Positions 46,539 through 54,521 of a stretch of 64,000 nucleotides of DNA are shown here, piece after piece. Location: the NCBI GenBank assembly GCA_963832965.1, contig CAWHVW010000003.1, positions 1-64,000 of the forward strand. The letters run 5' to 3'. Origin of the DNA: CAWACP01 sp963832965. Lineage in GTDB: Bacteria > Acidobacteriota > Terriglobia > Bryobacterales > Bryobacteraceae. A program made the position numbers and the translations under genes. The notes beneath the pieces are model-generated. The model searched no databases and was not told where the DNA came from. It saw only the letters and a list, made by a program, of their open reading frames with translations. The first letter of the stretch is position 1. Each line of letters starts with the position of its first letter.

Positions 46539-47078
46539 ATGGCTTTGATCGTTTTCTTCCGGGGTATCAACGTTGGAGGACACCGGGCTTTTCGTCCGAG
46601 CGTGCTCGCCAGGGAACTGGGCGTCTACGATGCCGTGAACGTGGGCGCCGCGGGCACGCTGGTGATTCGCAAGCCCGGGTTGCGCGCACAGTTCCTTGCC
46701 GAGTTGCGCCGGAAGCTGCCGTTTGAAGCAACAATCGCTTTTTGCGAGGGCCGTGATCTGATTCGATTGGAAATGGCCAATCCGTTTGGAACTGAGCCAC
46801 CGCCCGCAGATGCCGTTCCATTTGTGAGCATCCTGGCGGAGACTGGACGGCGCAGAGTTCCTCTTCCTATCGATCTTCCCGAAGGTGGGGAGTGGCTGGT
46901 GCGAATCATTGGCTCGAAGAATCGTCTGGTGTATGGGGTGTACCGCCGCCACATGAAGACAATTGGCTGTCTCGGCCAGATTGACAGGGTCTTTGGGGCG
47001 CCCGCGACAACGCGCAGCTGGAGCACCATACTCACCGTGCTGCGGATTCTGAAATCCGACGAACGCGGCAAGCATTGA
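46539..47078 (+). CDS. DUF1697 family protein
   Basis: Cytosolic protein of 179 residues. It opens with LIVFFRGINVGGHRAFR, the DUF1697 hallmark (normally ALLRGINVGGKN), followed by a short alpha/beta domain and the conserved SKNRLVYGVYRRHMKT segment. Biochemical function is unknown. It is preceded by GGGTTGGCAAGGG and stands 22 bases after the permease. Confidence 0.85.
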   Translation: MALIVFFRGINVGGHRAFRPSVLARELGVYDAVNVGAAGTLVIRKPGLRAQFLAELRRKLPFEATIAFCEGRDLIRLEMANPFGTEPPPADAVPFVSILAETGRRRVPLPIDLPEGGEWLVRIIGSKNRLVYGVYRRHMKTIGCLGQIDRVFGAPATTRSWSTILTVLRILKSDERGKH

Positions 47079-47243
47079 TGTGAGGAGCGGCGCGGAGAAA
47101 ATACTCGCGCCCATGGATCTGTCTGCGTACGTTAACGAAATCTCGGGATTCAGTTAGCACCCGGACGGCCGGCGCTTGCTCGAACCTGTACAGAAGACAT
47201 GGATGGACGGCTTGTTGCGGCGATGAGCAGGTCCCCCGGAAGG

Positions 47244-47255
47244 AACGCTCACGTT
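47244..47255. promoter_or_regulatory. Inverted repeat upstream of the imuA promoter
   Basis: AACG-CTCA-CGTT is a perfect 4-4-4 inverted repeat ending 11 bases before the -35 box of the imu cassette. SOS-controlled imu cassettes usually have LexA sites in this place; acidobacterial LexA motifs are not known to me, so the role is only a possibility. Confidence 0.25.
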
Positions 47256-47266
47256 GAGACGTACCA

Positions 47267-47295
47267 TTGACATTTCCCCGCCCCAGGCGCACAAT
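47267..47295 (+). promoter_or_regulatory. Promoter of the imuA-imuB-dnaE2 cassette
   Basis: TTGACA (47267-47272), 17-base spacer, CACAAT (47290-47295), 28 bases before the imuA start codon. Confidence 0.6.
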
Positions 47296-47323
47296 CTTAC
47301 AAGGCGAATAAAAGGCGAAGTGC

Positions 47324-47974
47324 ATGAACCCGCTTGCCGCTATAACCGCCACGTTCGAGGTGTCTCCGCGGGAGATGCTGGCGTCGGGAATCCCTAACCT
47401 CGACGCCCTCACCGGAGGAGGTTTCCCGCGCGGTGGCATCACCGAGATCGCCGGCCCGGAATCGTCGGGGCGGACCACGCTGGCCAATGCGCTGCTGGCG
47501 GCCGCCACCACACGGGGCGAGATCTGCTGCCACATTGACACCTCGGACGCCTTTGACCCGGTCTCGGCCGAGCAGGCCGGCACGGTGCTGCCGCAACTGC
47601 TGTGGGTGCGCTGCGGCGGCAACGCCGAGCACGCCTTCAAAGCGGCCGATGCCATCCTGCACGCGGGCGGGTTTGGCGTGGTGCTGCTCGATCTGGCGCG
47701 CATTTCCGAGCGGGCGGCAAATCGCATCCCAATTTCTTACTGGTATCGGTTTCGACGGGCCATTGAGAACACGCCGACGATCCTGGCGCTGGTGGAGAAG
47801 AACGCGATGGCGCGATCCTGCGCGGCGCTGATGCTGGATCTGGAACGCGACGCCGCGCACTGGAGGGGCGCGCCGGGGTTCGAGCTGTTTCGCGGGATGG
47901 GGATTGGCGTGACGCCGCGCAAGCCGGTGGGACGAGGCCGGGCGAAGATCGATGTTTTGCTGCGTACATCATGA
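47324..47974 (+). CDS. imuA: ImuA, RecA-like accessory protein of mutasome
   Basis: RecA/SulA-fold protein of 216 residues forming the translesion mutasome with ImuB and DnaE2. The ATP loop is GPESSGRTT (44-52). SGIPNLDALTGGGFPRGGITEI is the typical entrance, and FGVVLLDLARISERAANRIPISYWYRFRRAIE corresponds to the RecA core's Walker B and following helix. It is shorter than RecA and lacks its DNA-pairing loops. It overlaps imuB by 23 bases; a three-gene operon follows in the same orientation. Confidence 0.92.
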   Translation: MNPLAAITATFEVSPREMLASGIPNLDALTGGGFPRGGITEIAGPESSGRTTLANALLAAATTRGEICCHIDTSDAFDPVSAEQAGTVLPQLLWVRCGGNAEHAFKAADAILHAGGFGVVLLDLARISERAANRIPISYWYRFRRAIENTPTILALVEKNAMARSCAALMLDLERDAAHWRGAPGFELFRGMGIGVTPRKPVGRGRAKIDVLLRTS

Positions 47975-49223
47975 TGAGGCGGCGGCGCTGGCGGCGCGGT
48001 TCTCACCATGGTGCGAACTTACGTCGGCGGACACCGCCATTTTCGACGCGGGCCGCGTGGAGCGGCTGCTGGGCGGGCCGGAGCAGATCGCACGCGCGGT
48101 ATGGGAGGAGTCTGGCCGGCGGGCCAATGTCGCGCTGGCCGCGGCCCCCGATGCCGCGTTGCTGGCCGCGCACAATTTTTCGGGCATAACCATTATTCGG
48201 GACGCGGCGGGCGCGCTGGCCGACCTTGGGCTGGAGAGCCTGCCCATCGAGCCGGATCTGCTGGACACCTTCATGGCGTGGGGCATTCGCACGCTGGGCG
48301 ACCTCGCCGCGCTTCCGGAAAACGGGCTGGCCGGGCGGATGGGAGAGCGGGCGCTGGCGCTGCAACGGCTCGCGCGGGGGGCTATCCGCCGGCCACTGCA
48401 GATCCGGAAACCGCCGGAAATTTATGCGGACCGCATCGCGCTGGACCATCCCATCGAATTGCTGGAGCCACTGCTGTTCCTGCTGGCGCGCATCCTTAAT
48501 GACCAGTGCGACCGGCTGGTGGCGCATGGCCTGGCCACTAACGAAATTCGGGTGACGCTTTCGCTCGACGACCGCAGCGAGTACGTGCGCACGCTGCTGC
48601 TGCCGATGCCCATGCGCGACGGGCGGGCCCTGTTGAAGCTGCTGCAGATGGACCTGGAGGCGCATCCCCCGCAGGCGGCCATGACCGCGGTGGCGGTGGC
48701 GTTGAACCCGGTGGAGCCGCGGCGCTTCCAGCATGGCTTGTTCATCCCGCAGGCGCCCGCGCCGGACAAGCTGGAGCTGACGCTGGCGCGCATTCGCGGG
48801 CTGGTGGGGGAGGCGAATGTGGGCGTGCCGGAGTTGCTGGACACGCACCGGCCCGCGCCTTTTCGACTGACGGCGGGATTGGCTGCCCAAATCGACAGGC
48901 GGGCCGGGGATTCGCCGCAGGGCATGGCCCTGCCCCACCCGCAAAGATTCACGAGTGTGGTTGTACATGTGGGGTTTCGCTATTTCCGGCCGGCGCTTCC
49001 GGCCAAGGTGGAACTGCGGGAGGAGCGGCCCGCGCGCCTCACCGCGCCTGGCATTTATGGCTGCATTGTGAGCGCCGCCGGACCCTGGCGCACTTCCGGC
49101 GAATGGTGGACGCTGACGCCGTGGAATCGCGATGAATGGGATGTGGCGCTGAACGATGGCGCGCTGTATCGGATTTGCAGGGAGCCCGATGGGCGCTGGC
49201 TGGTGGAGGGCGCGTATGACTGA
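47952..49223 (+). CDS. imuB: ImuB, Y-family polymerase-like protein
   Basis: Y-family polymerase homologue of 423 residues that lacks polymerase activity and bridges DnaE2, ImuA and the sliding clamp. FCCVHHDEAAALAARFSPWCELTSADTAIFDAGRVERLLGGPEQIA aligns with the palm, with catalytic acidic residues absent. The HhH-like WGIRTLGDLAALPENGLAGRMGERALALQRLA and little-finger segments follow. Around residues 322-334 the in-frame stretch GDSPQGMALPHPQ comes from GCAGGGCATGGCCCTGCCCC, the same hairpin that lies at the dnaE2 start. The stop overlaps the probable original dnaE2 start as ATGACTGA. Confidence 0.88.
   Translation: MFCCVHHDEAAALAARFSPWCELTSADTAIFDAGRVERLLGGPEQIARAVWEESGRRANVALAAAPDAALLAAHNFSGITIIRDAAGALADLGLESLPIEPDLLDTFMAWGIRTLGDLAALPENGLAGRMGERALALQRLARGAIRRPLQIRKPPEIYADRIALDHPIELLEPLLFLLARILNDQCDRLVAHGLATNEIRVTLSLDDRSEYVRTLLLPMPMRDGRALLKLLQMDLEAHPPQAAMTAVAVALNPVEPRRFQHGLFIPQAPAPDKLELTLARIRGLVGEANVGVPELLDTHRPAPFRLTAGLAAQIDRRAGDSPQGMALPHPQRFTSVVVHVGFRYFRPALPAKVELREERPARLTAPGIYGCIVSAAGPWRTSGEWWTLTPWNRDEWDVALNDGALYRICREPDGRWLVEGAYD
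48917..48936 (+). repeat. Family C hairpin inside imuB
   Basis: The palindrome GCAGGGCATGGCCCTGCCCC lies in-frame within imuB and matches the hairpin at 49300-49319 before the dnaE2 core. Confidence 0.65.
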
Positions 49224-52200
49224 ATTGTGGCCGATTGAAAATCGGCCGCAGGTTGGAAACCTGCCCCACAAAGCTGCAGAGTTGCAACCGGCCCGGAGGC
49301 AGGGCATGGCCCTGCCCTACGTCGAGTTGCATGCGCGCTCCGCATTCAGCTTTCTGGAAGCTGCTTCTCTGCCCGAGGAGTTGGTTGCGCGCGCGGCCGA
49401 GTTGCAGATGCCGGCCGTTGCCCTGCTCGACCACGACAACATTTCCGGGGCGGTACGTTTTCATCAGGCGGCGACGAAGGCCGGAATTCGCGCGCACATC
49501 GGCGCGGAGATCAGCGGCGCCGACGGACACCGCTATCCGTTGCTGGCGGAAAATCGCACCGGCTATCAGAACCTTTGCCGCCTGATCACGCGCATGAAGC
49601 TGCGCTCACCAAAGGGGGAAGGCGCGGCCACCAGCGACGATTTCGCCGAGTTCTCCGAAGGCCTGGTCCTGCTGACCGGCGGCGACGACGGCCCGCTCGA
49701 TTTCACGCCTGGCTGTATGGACCGTCTGCTGCGCATCTTTGGACAAAAGAATATCTATGCCGAGTTGCAGCGCCACTACGACCGCTCCGAAGAAGCGCGC
49801 AATCAGGCCGTGGTGGACATTGCCCGCGCGCACGGCCTCCCGATTGTGGCCACCAATGGCGTATCGCATGCCACGCCACGCGCGCGCGAGGTGCAGGACG
49901 CACTGACGTCGGTGCGGCACAAAGTGAAGATCGCGGAGGCCGGGCGCCTGCTGGCGCGCAACTCGGAGCGCCACCTCAAACACGCTCGCGAGATGGCGCG
50001 TCTTTTTTCCGATCTGCCCGAGGCTATCGCCAACACGCGCGAGCTGTCCGCGCGGCTCGGTTTCACACTGGCCGATCTCGGCTACGAATTCCCGCGATAC
50101 CCCGTGCCCGGCGGCGAAACCATGAATTCATTTCTCGAAAAGCGCACTGATGAAGGCGCGCGCAATCGTTTCCGTCCGTATCACGAACGCGCGCGCAAGC
50201 AGATTGAGCGCGAGCTGGCGCTGATCGCAAAGCTCGATCTGGCGGGTTATTTCCTCATTGTCTGGGACATTGTCGAGTTCTGCCGCCGCAACGATATTCT
50301 GGCGCAGGGGCGCGGTTCGGCCGCCAACAGCGCGGTTTGCTATGCGCTGGGCATTACCGCGGTGGACCCAGTGGCCATGGATCTGCTCTTCGAGCGCTTC
50401 CTTTCGGAAGAGCGCGGCGAGTGGCCGGACATCGATCTGGACCTGCCCAGCGGCGACAAACGCGAGCAGGTGATTCAATACGTGTACGAGCGCTATGGCC
50501 GGCTGGGCGCGGCGATGACCGCCAATGTCATTACGTACCGCGGACGCTCGGCCGTGCGCGACCTTGGCAAGGTGCTGGGGTTCGACGAGGAATCGCTGGG
50601 GCGGCTCTCCACCATGATCTCCACGTGGGAATGGAACGACCCGGCGGAGACCGCCGAGCGCCAGTTTCGCGCCGCCGGGTTTTCGCCCGACGACCCGCTG
50701 GTCTCGAAATTTCTCGAGCTGTACACCAGCATTCAGGATCTGCCGCGCCACCTGGGCCAGCATTCCGGCGGTATGGTGATTTGCCAGGGCCAGCTCGATT
50801 CCGTGGTTCCGCTGGAGCCCGCAACGATGCCGGGCCGCGTGATCGTGCAGTGGGACAAGGAAGACTGCGCCGATATGGGCATCGTCAAGGTGGATCTGCT
50901 GGGGCTGGGGATGATGGCGGTGCTGTACGATTCCACGCGGCTGATTCGCGAGTCGTACGGCGAAGAGGTGAGCCTGGCGCATTTGCCGGCCGGGGACACG
51001 CTGGTTTACGCGGCGCTGCAGAACGCCGACACCATCGGCATGTTTCAGGTGGAGAGCCGCGCGCAGATGTCCTGCCTGCCGCGCATGCGCCCGCAGCGTT
51101 TCTACGACATTGTGGTGCAGGTGGCCATTATCCGGCCGGGGCCCATTGTGGGCCAGATGCTCAATCCGTATTTGCGGCGAAGGCAGGGGCGAGAGAAGGT
51201 GGAGTACGCGCATCCCCTGCTCCAGCCCGTGCTGGAAAGGACACTGGGAGTGCCACTGTTTCAGGAGCAGTTATTAAGGATGGCCATGATCGTGGCTAAT
51301 TTTACGGGAGGCGAAGCGGAGGATTTGCGACGGGCCATGGGCTTCAAGCGATCGGAAGCGCGCATGCGCGAAATCGCCGTGAGGCTGCGCGCCGGCATGG
51401 ATGCGAACGGCATTTCCGCGAAGGCACAGGAGACGATTATTCAGTCGATTTCTTCGTTCGCATTGTACGGTTTTCCGGAATCGCACGCGGCCAGCTTCGC
51501 GTTGCTGGCCTATGCCAGCGCGTATTTGAAGTGCCATTATCTGGCGGCTTTCACGGCGGCCATGCTGAATAATCAGCCCATGGGGTTTTATGCGCCGGCC
51601 ACGCTGGTAAAAGACGCGCAGCGGCACGGTTTGCATTTCCGGCCCATCGATGTGACGCGCTCGGACTGGCTTTGCACGATAGAAGACGACGGCGGATCGA
51701 AGTGCGTCCGGCTGGGGCTGAATTATGTGAAGGGCGTGCGCGAGGTGACGGCCCGGGAGATTCTTCGCGCGCGGCCGTTCACCGGCATTCAGGATCTGGT
51801 GGACCGCGTGCCCGGACTGCGCAAGGACGAACTGCGGGCACTGGCCGAAGTGGGCGCGCTGAATTTCATCAACGGCATTCACCGGCGCGACGCGCTGTGG
51901 CAGGCAGAGCTGGCGATGCGCCCCGCGGGCCCTTTGTTTGCGGCTGAGCGGGCCGATGTGCCGGACCCGGGTCCGCTGGCGGAGATGACCGATTCCGAGC
52001 GGCTCAACACGGATTTCCGGCGCACGCATCTGACGATTGGCCGGCACCCGATGGCATTCCATCGCGAGCGCATGAACGAACTGGGGGTGGTGCCCGCGAG
52101 CGAACTGAAGAGCGTGCCCGATGGCCGGCGCGTGCGTACGGCTGGCTGCGTCATTTGCCGCCAGAGGCCGGGGACGGCGAAGGGCCTGGTGTTTCTGAGC

Positions 52201-52401
52201 GTGGAGGATGAGACCGGGGTGTCCAATGGAGTGGTTATGCCGGATGTTTATGCGGAGTATCGCGTGATATTACTGGAGAATGCTTATTTGTTAATTGAGG
52301 GAGAATTGCAGAATATCGATAATGTGGTGACGGTGAAGGTCTCGCACATGGTTGCGCTGCATGTGGCGGAGGAGGCTGTGCCTTCGCATGATTTCCGGTG
52401 A
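49216..52401 (+). CDS. dnaE2: Error-prone DNA polymerase DnaE2 (ImuC)
   Basis: Catalytic polymerase of the translesion mutasome, 1061 residues. The PHP domain opens with YVELHARSAFSFLEAAS and LLDHDNISGAVRF. The palm motif GRGSAANSAVCYALGITAVDP...EERGEWPDIDLDLPSGDKRE carries the two catalytic aspartates, and the fingers, FPESHAASFALLAYASAYLK helix-hairpin region and C-terminal OB domain (RVRTAGCVICRQRPGTAKGLVFLSVEDETG) follow. The start ATG at 49216 overlaps the imuB stop (ATGACTGA). Between MTEL and YVELHARS lies an in-frame palindromic repeat (49226-49320), so translation may instead start at the repeat's own ATG at 49306. Confidence 0.93.
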   Translation: MTELWPIENRPQVGNLPHKAAELQPARRQGMALPYVELHARSAFSFLEAASLPEELVARAAELQMPAVALLDHDNISGAVRFHQAATKAGIRAHIGAEISGADGHRYPLLAENRTGYQNLCRLITRMKLRSPKGEGAATSDDFAEFSEGLVLLTGGDDGPLDFTPGCMDRLLRIFGQKNIYAELQRHYDRSEEARNQAVVDIARAHGLPIVATNGVSHATPRAREVQDALTSVRHKVKIAEAGRLLARNSERHLKHAREMARLFSDLPEAIANTRELSARLGFTLADLGYEFPRYPVPGGETMNSFLEKRTDEGARNRFRPYHERARKQIERELALIAKLDLAGYFLIVWDIVEFCRRNDILAQGRGSAANSAVCYALGITAVDPVAMDLLFERFLSEERGEWPDIDLDLPSGDKREQVIQYVYERYGRLGAAMTANVITYRGRSAVRDLGKVLGFDEESLGRLSTMISTWEWNDPAETAERQFRAAGFSPDDPLVSKFLELYTSIQDLPRHLGQHSGGMVICQGQLDSVVPLEPATMPGRVIVQWDKEDCADMGIVKVDLLGLGMMAVLYDSTRLIRESYGEEVSLAHLPAGDTLVYAALQNADTIGMFQVESRAQMSCLPRMRPQRFYDIVVQVAIIRPGPIVGQMLNPYLRRRQGREKVEYAHPLLQPVLERTLGVPLFQEQLLRMAMIVANFTGGEAEDLRRAMGFKRSEARMREIAVRLRAGMDANGISAKAQETIIQSISSFALYGFPESHAASFALLAYASAYLKCHYLAAFTAAMLNNQPMGFYAPATLVKDAQRHGLHFRPIDVTRSDWLCTIEDDGGSKCVRLGLNYVKGVREVTAREILRARPFTGIQDLVDRVPGLRKDELRALAEVGALNFINGIHRRDALWQAELAMRPAGPLFAAERADVPDPGPLAEMTDSERLNTDFRRTHLTIGRHPMAFHRERMNELGVVPASELKSVPDGRRVRTAGCVICRQRPGTAKGLVFLSVEDETGVSNGVVMPDVYAEYRVILLENAYLLIEGELQNIDNVVTVKVSHMVALHVAEEAVPSHDFR
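49226..49320 (+). repeat. Palindromic repeat family C inside the 5' end of dnaE2
   Basis: GGCCGATTGAAAATCGGCC, then CAGGTTGGAAACCTGCCCCA, then a GGCAGGGCATGGCCCTGCCC hairpin, the three-hairpin order also seen at 41774-41844. It adds about 30 codons between the first residues and the PHP domain of dnaE2. Confidence 0.85.
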
Positions 52402-52411
52402 GGGATACCGA

Positions 52412-52831
52412 TTACAGAAACGGATTCACAACCCTCACGCCCGCAATCACCTCGCCGTGATTCAGGTCCTCGCTGAACAACTGAGCGGCCTCGTTTTGTT
52501 CAGCAGCCGCAAGAATCATGGCATCCCAGAATGACACCTTCCATATCTCGCCGATCTCCGAAGCCCGAACCACCGTGGCTGGCGTGATCCATGATCTGAC
52601 CCAGGGAGTGTAGGTGCGGATCACTTCGCGCGCTGCGTTTTGGTTCAATGGCGCCTTGATCTTCTGCGTGACGTTCACGTAGAACTCCTGCAGCACCTGT
52701 GTGCTCAACCTTCCGGCGCGCGTACTCCAAAGGTCCCGCAAGAGATCCGCGGCGCGTTTCTGTTTCGCCCCGGCGTCCACGTCATGAGCGTAGATCAGGA
52801 TATTGGAGTCAACGAAGGCGTTGCCGGTCAT
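52412..52831 (-). CDS. vapC: VapC-like PIN-domain toxin
   Basis: PIN-domain ribonuclease-type toxin of 139 residues. The first acidic residue is in NAFVDSNILIYAHD, the middle Glu in STQVLQEFYVNV, and the late acidic residues in VSFWDAMILAAAEQ and LFSEDLNHGE: four carboxylates in the usual order. The ATG at 52831 gives a normal N-terminus and overlaps the antitoxin gene by 23 bases. Its stop lies 11 bases from the convergent dnaE2 stop. Confidence 0.9.
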   Translation of the reverse strand: MTGNAFVDSNILIYAHDVDAGAKQKRAADLLRDLWSTRAGRLSTQVLQEFYVNVTQKIKAPLNQNAAREVIRTYTPWVRSWITPATVVRASEIGEIWKVSFWDAMILAAAEQNEAAQLFSEDLNHGEVIAGVRVVNPFL

Positions 52832-53057
52832 GGAGGTCGTTTCGTTTAGCGGCCCTTGCTCCACCGAGATGAAATGGGGAATCCAGCAGGGCCAGCGCAC
52901 TAATCTTCGCCTGCTCCCAGGCGTTCTCTCTCGCGACGATCTTCTGCAATTCGTCCGCGAGCATCGCGCTAATGCTGGTTCCGCGCTGAGCAGCCCAGAC
53001 GCGCGCCTTCTTAAGAAGCTCCCTGTCCAGCGCGAGCGTGACGTTCTGTTTCCTCAT
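52809..53057 (-). CDS. vapB: Ribbon-helix-helix antitoxin of the VapBC pair
   Basis: Antitoxin of 82 residues. NVTLALDRELLKKARVWAAQRGTSISAMLADELQKIV is a CopG/RHH DNA-binding domain; the remaining C-terminal tail is the likely toxin-binding segment. Like other type II antitoxins it should bind its own promoter and neutralise the PIN toxin encoded downstream. Confidence 0.88.
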   Translation of the reverse strand: MRKQNVTLALDRELLKKARVWAAQRGTSISAMLADELQKIVARENAWEQAKISALALLDSPFHLGGARAAKRNDLHDRQRLR

Positions 53058-53142
53058 ATGCAGCCCTTACTTAGTTTACACGTAAAATACGTGAAGGACG
53101 AGCGGCACCCCTTTGAGGCCGCCCCAACGGGTTCTTCGTTAG

Positions 53143-53430
53143 TTACAGGTGCTTTGAAGTTCTAAACAGCTCGACCACGACAGCGGCGGCGCATGCCAGT
53201 ACCCCACCTACTGTCAGCATCAGCCACGCATTTGAGAGCGCACCCTCTGGAAACGAGCCCTCATAGACGCGTCTGATCTCCGAAATGTGATTCCGAAACT
53301 CGAATACCTGAATCCTCTTCCTTGGCGGCAGTACGCTATTCAGCTTGATAGTCATACGAAACAGAACCATCAGCGCAATCAGGTGAAGAGCACCCCCAAT
53401 TAGCAGGAGGGCGACAGATGCCTTGCCCAT
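53143..53430 (-). CDS. Small two-helix membrane protein
   Basis: 95 residues with hydrophobic helices near the N-terminus (ASVALLLIGGALHLIALMVLF) and near the C-terminus (LSNAWLMLTVGGVLACAAAVVVELF). The ATG at 53430 overlaps the stop of the adenosine deaminase gene as TAATG, so the two are probably coupled. Function unknown. Confidence 0.72.
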   Translation of the reverse strand: MGKASVALLLIGGALHLIALMVLFRMTIKLNSVLPPRKRIQVFEFRNHISEIRRVYEGSFPEGALSNAWLMLTVGGVLACAAAVVVELFRTSKHL

Positions 53431-54446
53431 TACCAACCTTCGGGCGTGACCGCCCTTGTGTTGCCATACGCCGCGACCAGCGACTTCCGCAGCTTCCCCT
53501 TCTCCGCTTCACCCACGAACGCCGCCTCGACCGCCATTAGATTTGTTTGCAGGAATTCGTTAACGCCCCAGCCGAATACGCGGTTCACTTGCTCATACTC
53601 CCTGGTGAGCGTGGTTGGCGTGAGCATGCGGCTGTCCGTGCTGATGCTGAGCGGAACACCGGCGCGGTACAGCTTATCGATTGGGTGACCCTGCAACTCG
53701 CCGATGGAGGGGATGATTTGCACGTTGGAAGACGGGCAGAGCTCAAGGTGAATGGCGTGGCCGCGGAGATGGGCGACGAGTTCGGGGTCCTCGATGCCGC
53801 GGGTGCCGTGTCCGATCCTCGTGGGATACAACAGACGGAGCGTTTCCCAAACGCTCTCCGGGCCGCACCCCTCGCCGGCGTGAGCCGTCCTGAATAGGCC
53901 GCGCTCCCTGGCGTACTCGTACGCTCTTACGTGCGCCGCTATCGGGTAGCCGGCCTCATCGCCGGCAAGGTCGATGGCGGCTACGCGGCTGCCACGATAC
54001 AACTCCACGAGCCGCGCCGTCTCCATGCTCTGCTGTTCAGTGAAATGGCGGAGCGTACACAGAATCAGGCGCGAATCCACGCCCGTTTCGGCGCTCATCC
54101 GTTCGGCGGTCTCGCTCACGACGGCGACGACCCTTTCGGCCTTTAATCCACGCTCCAGGTGCAGCAGAGGCGCAAAGCGAATCTCCGCGTACACCACGTT
54201 GTCGGCCTTCAATTGCAGGAAAACATCTTCCGTCACGAGGCGGAGCGCGGCTTCGTCCTGCATCAGGCCGACGCCCTTGGGAGACCTCGCGAGGAAGTCC
54301 GCCAGGTTGGTGCAGCGGGCGGGCGCGATGTAATCGCTCGCGTACTCTTCGCGCGTTACGCCAGGGGCAAGACGAGACACGGCCGCGTAGCTGAGGGAGC
54401 AATCGAGATGCAGGTGAAGCTCGATTTTCGGCAGTGCGGCAAGCAT
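53430..54446 (-). CDS. add: Adenosine deaminase-like metal hydrolase
   Basis: Purine deaminase of 338 residues in the amidohydrolase superfamily, converting adenosine to inosine. Metal ligands are in PKIELHLHLD (two His), RTAHAGEGCGP gives His and the catalytic Glu region, RIGHGTRGIEDP a further His, and STDSRML the metal Asp. The final Asp-Asp pair of animal enzymes is Asp-Ser here, a variant also seen in other bacterial add genes. The ATG at 54446 begins with MLAALPKIELHLHLD; eight additional residues are possible from 54470. Overlaps the small membrane gene. Confidence 0.88.
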   Translation of the reverse strand: MLAALPKIELHLHLDCSLSYAAVSRLAPGVTREEYASDYIAPARCTNLADFLARSPKGVGLMQDEAALRLVTEDVFLQLKADNVVYAEIRFAPLLHLERGLKAERVVAVVSETAERMSAETGVDSRLILCTLRHFTEQQSMETARLVELYRGSRVAAIDLAGDEAGYPIAAHVRAYEYARERGLFRTAHAGEGCGPESVWETLRLLYPTRIGHGTRGIEDPELVAHLRGHAIHLELCPSSNVQIIPSIGELQGHPIDKLYRAGVPLSISTDSRMLTPTTLTREYEQVNRVFGWGVNEFLQTNLMAVEAAFVGEAEKGKLRKSLVAAYGNTRAVTPEGW

Positions 54447-54457
54447 ATAAACAAATC

Positions 54458-54484
54458 CGGGGACCGGCACAAGCCCGGCCCCCG
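54458..54484 (-). terminator. Possible hairpin terminator after smc
   Basis: On the minus strand GGGGGCCGGGCTTGTGCCGG continues TCCCC, a GC-rich stem-loop followed by GGATTTGTTT. It lies just downstream of smc, but a T tract is weak, so it may only be a stable 3' hairpin. Confidence 0.4.
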
Positions 54485-54521
54485 TGATAGTTGGAGAAGG
54501 ATCGGATTCCCTCGCGCTCGG

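Noticed and set aside
44739..47114. Open frame of 791 codons antisense to the ADOP permease and DUF1697 gene
   Set aside because: Runs through two real genes on the other strand and has only His/Arg/Gln-rich low-complexity sequence.
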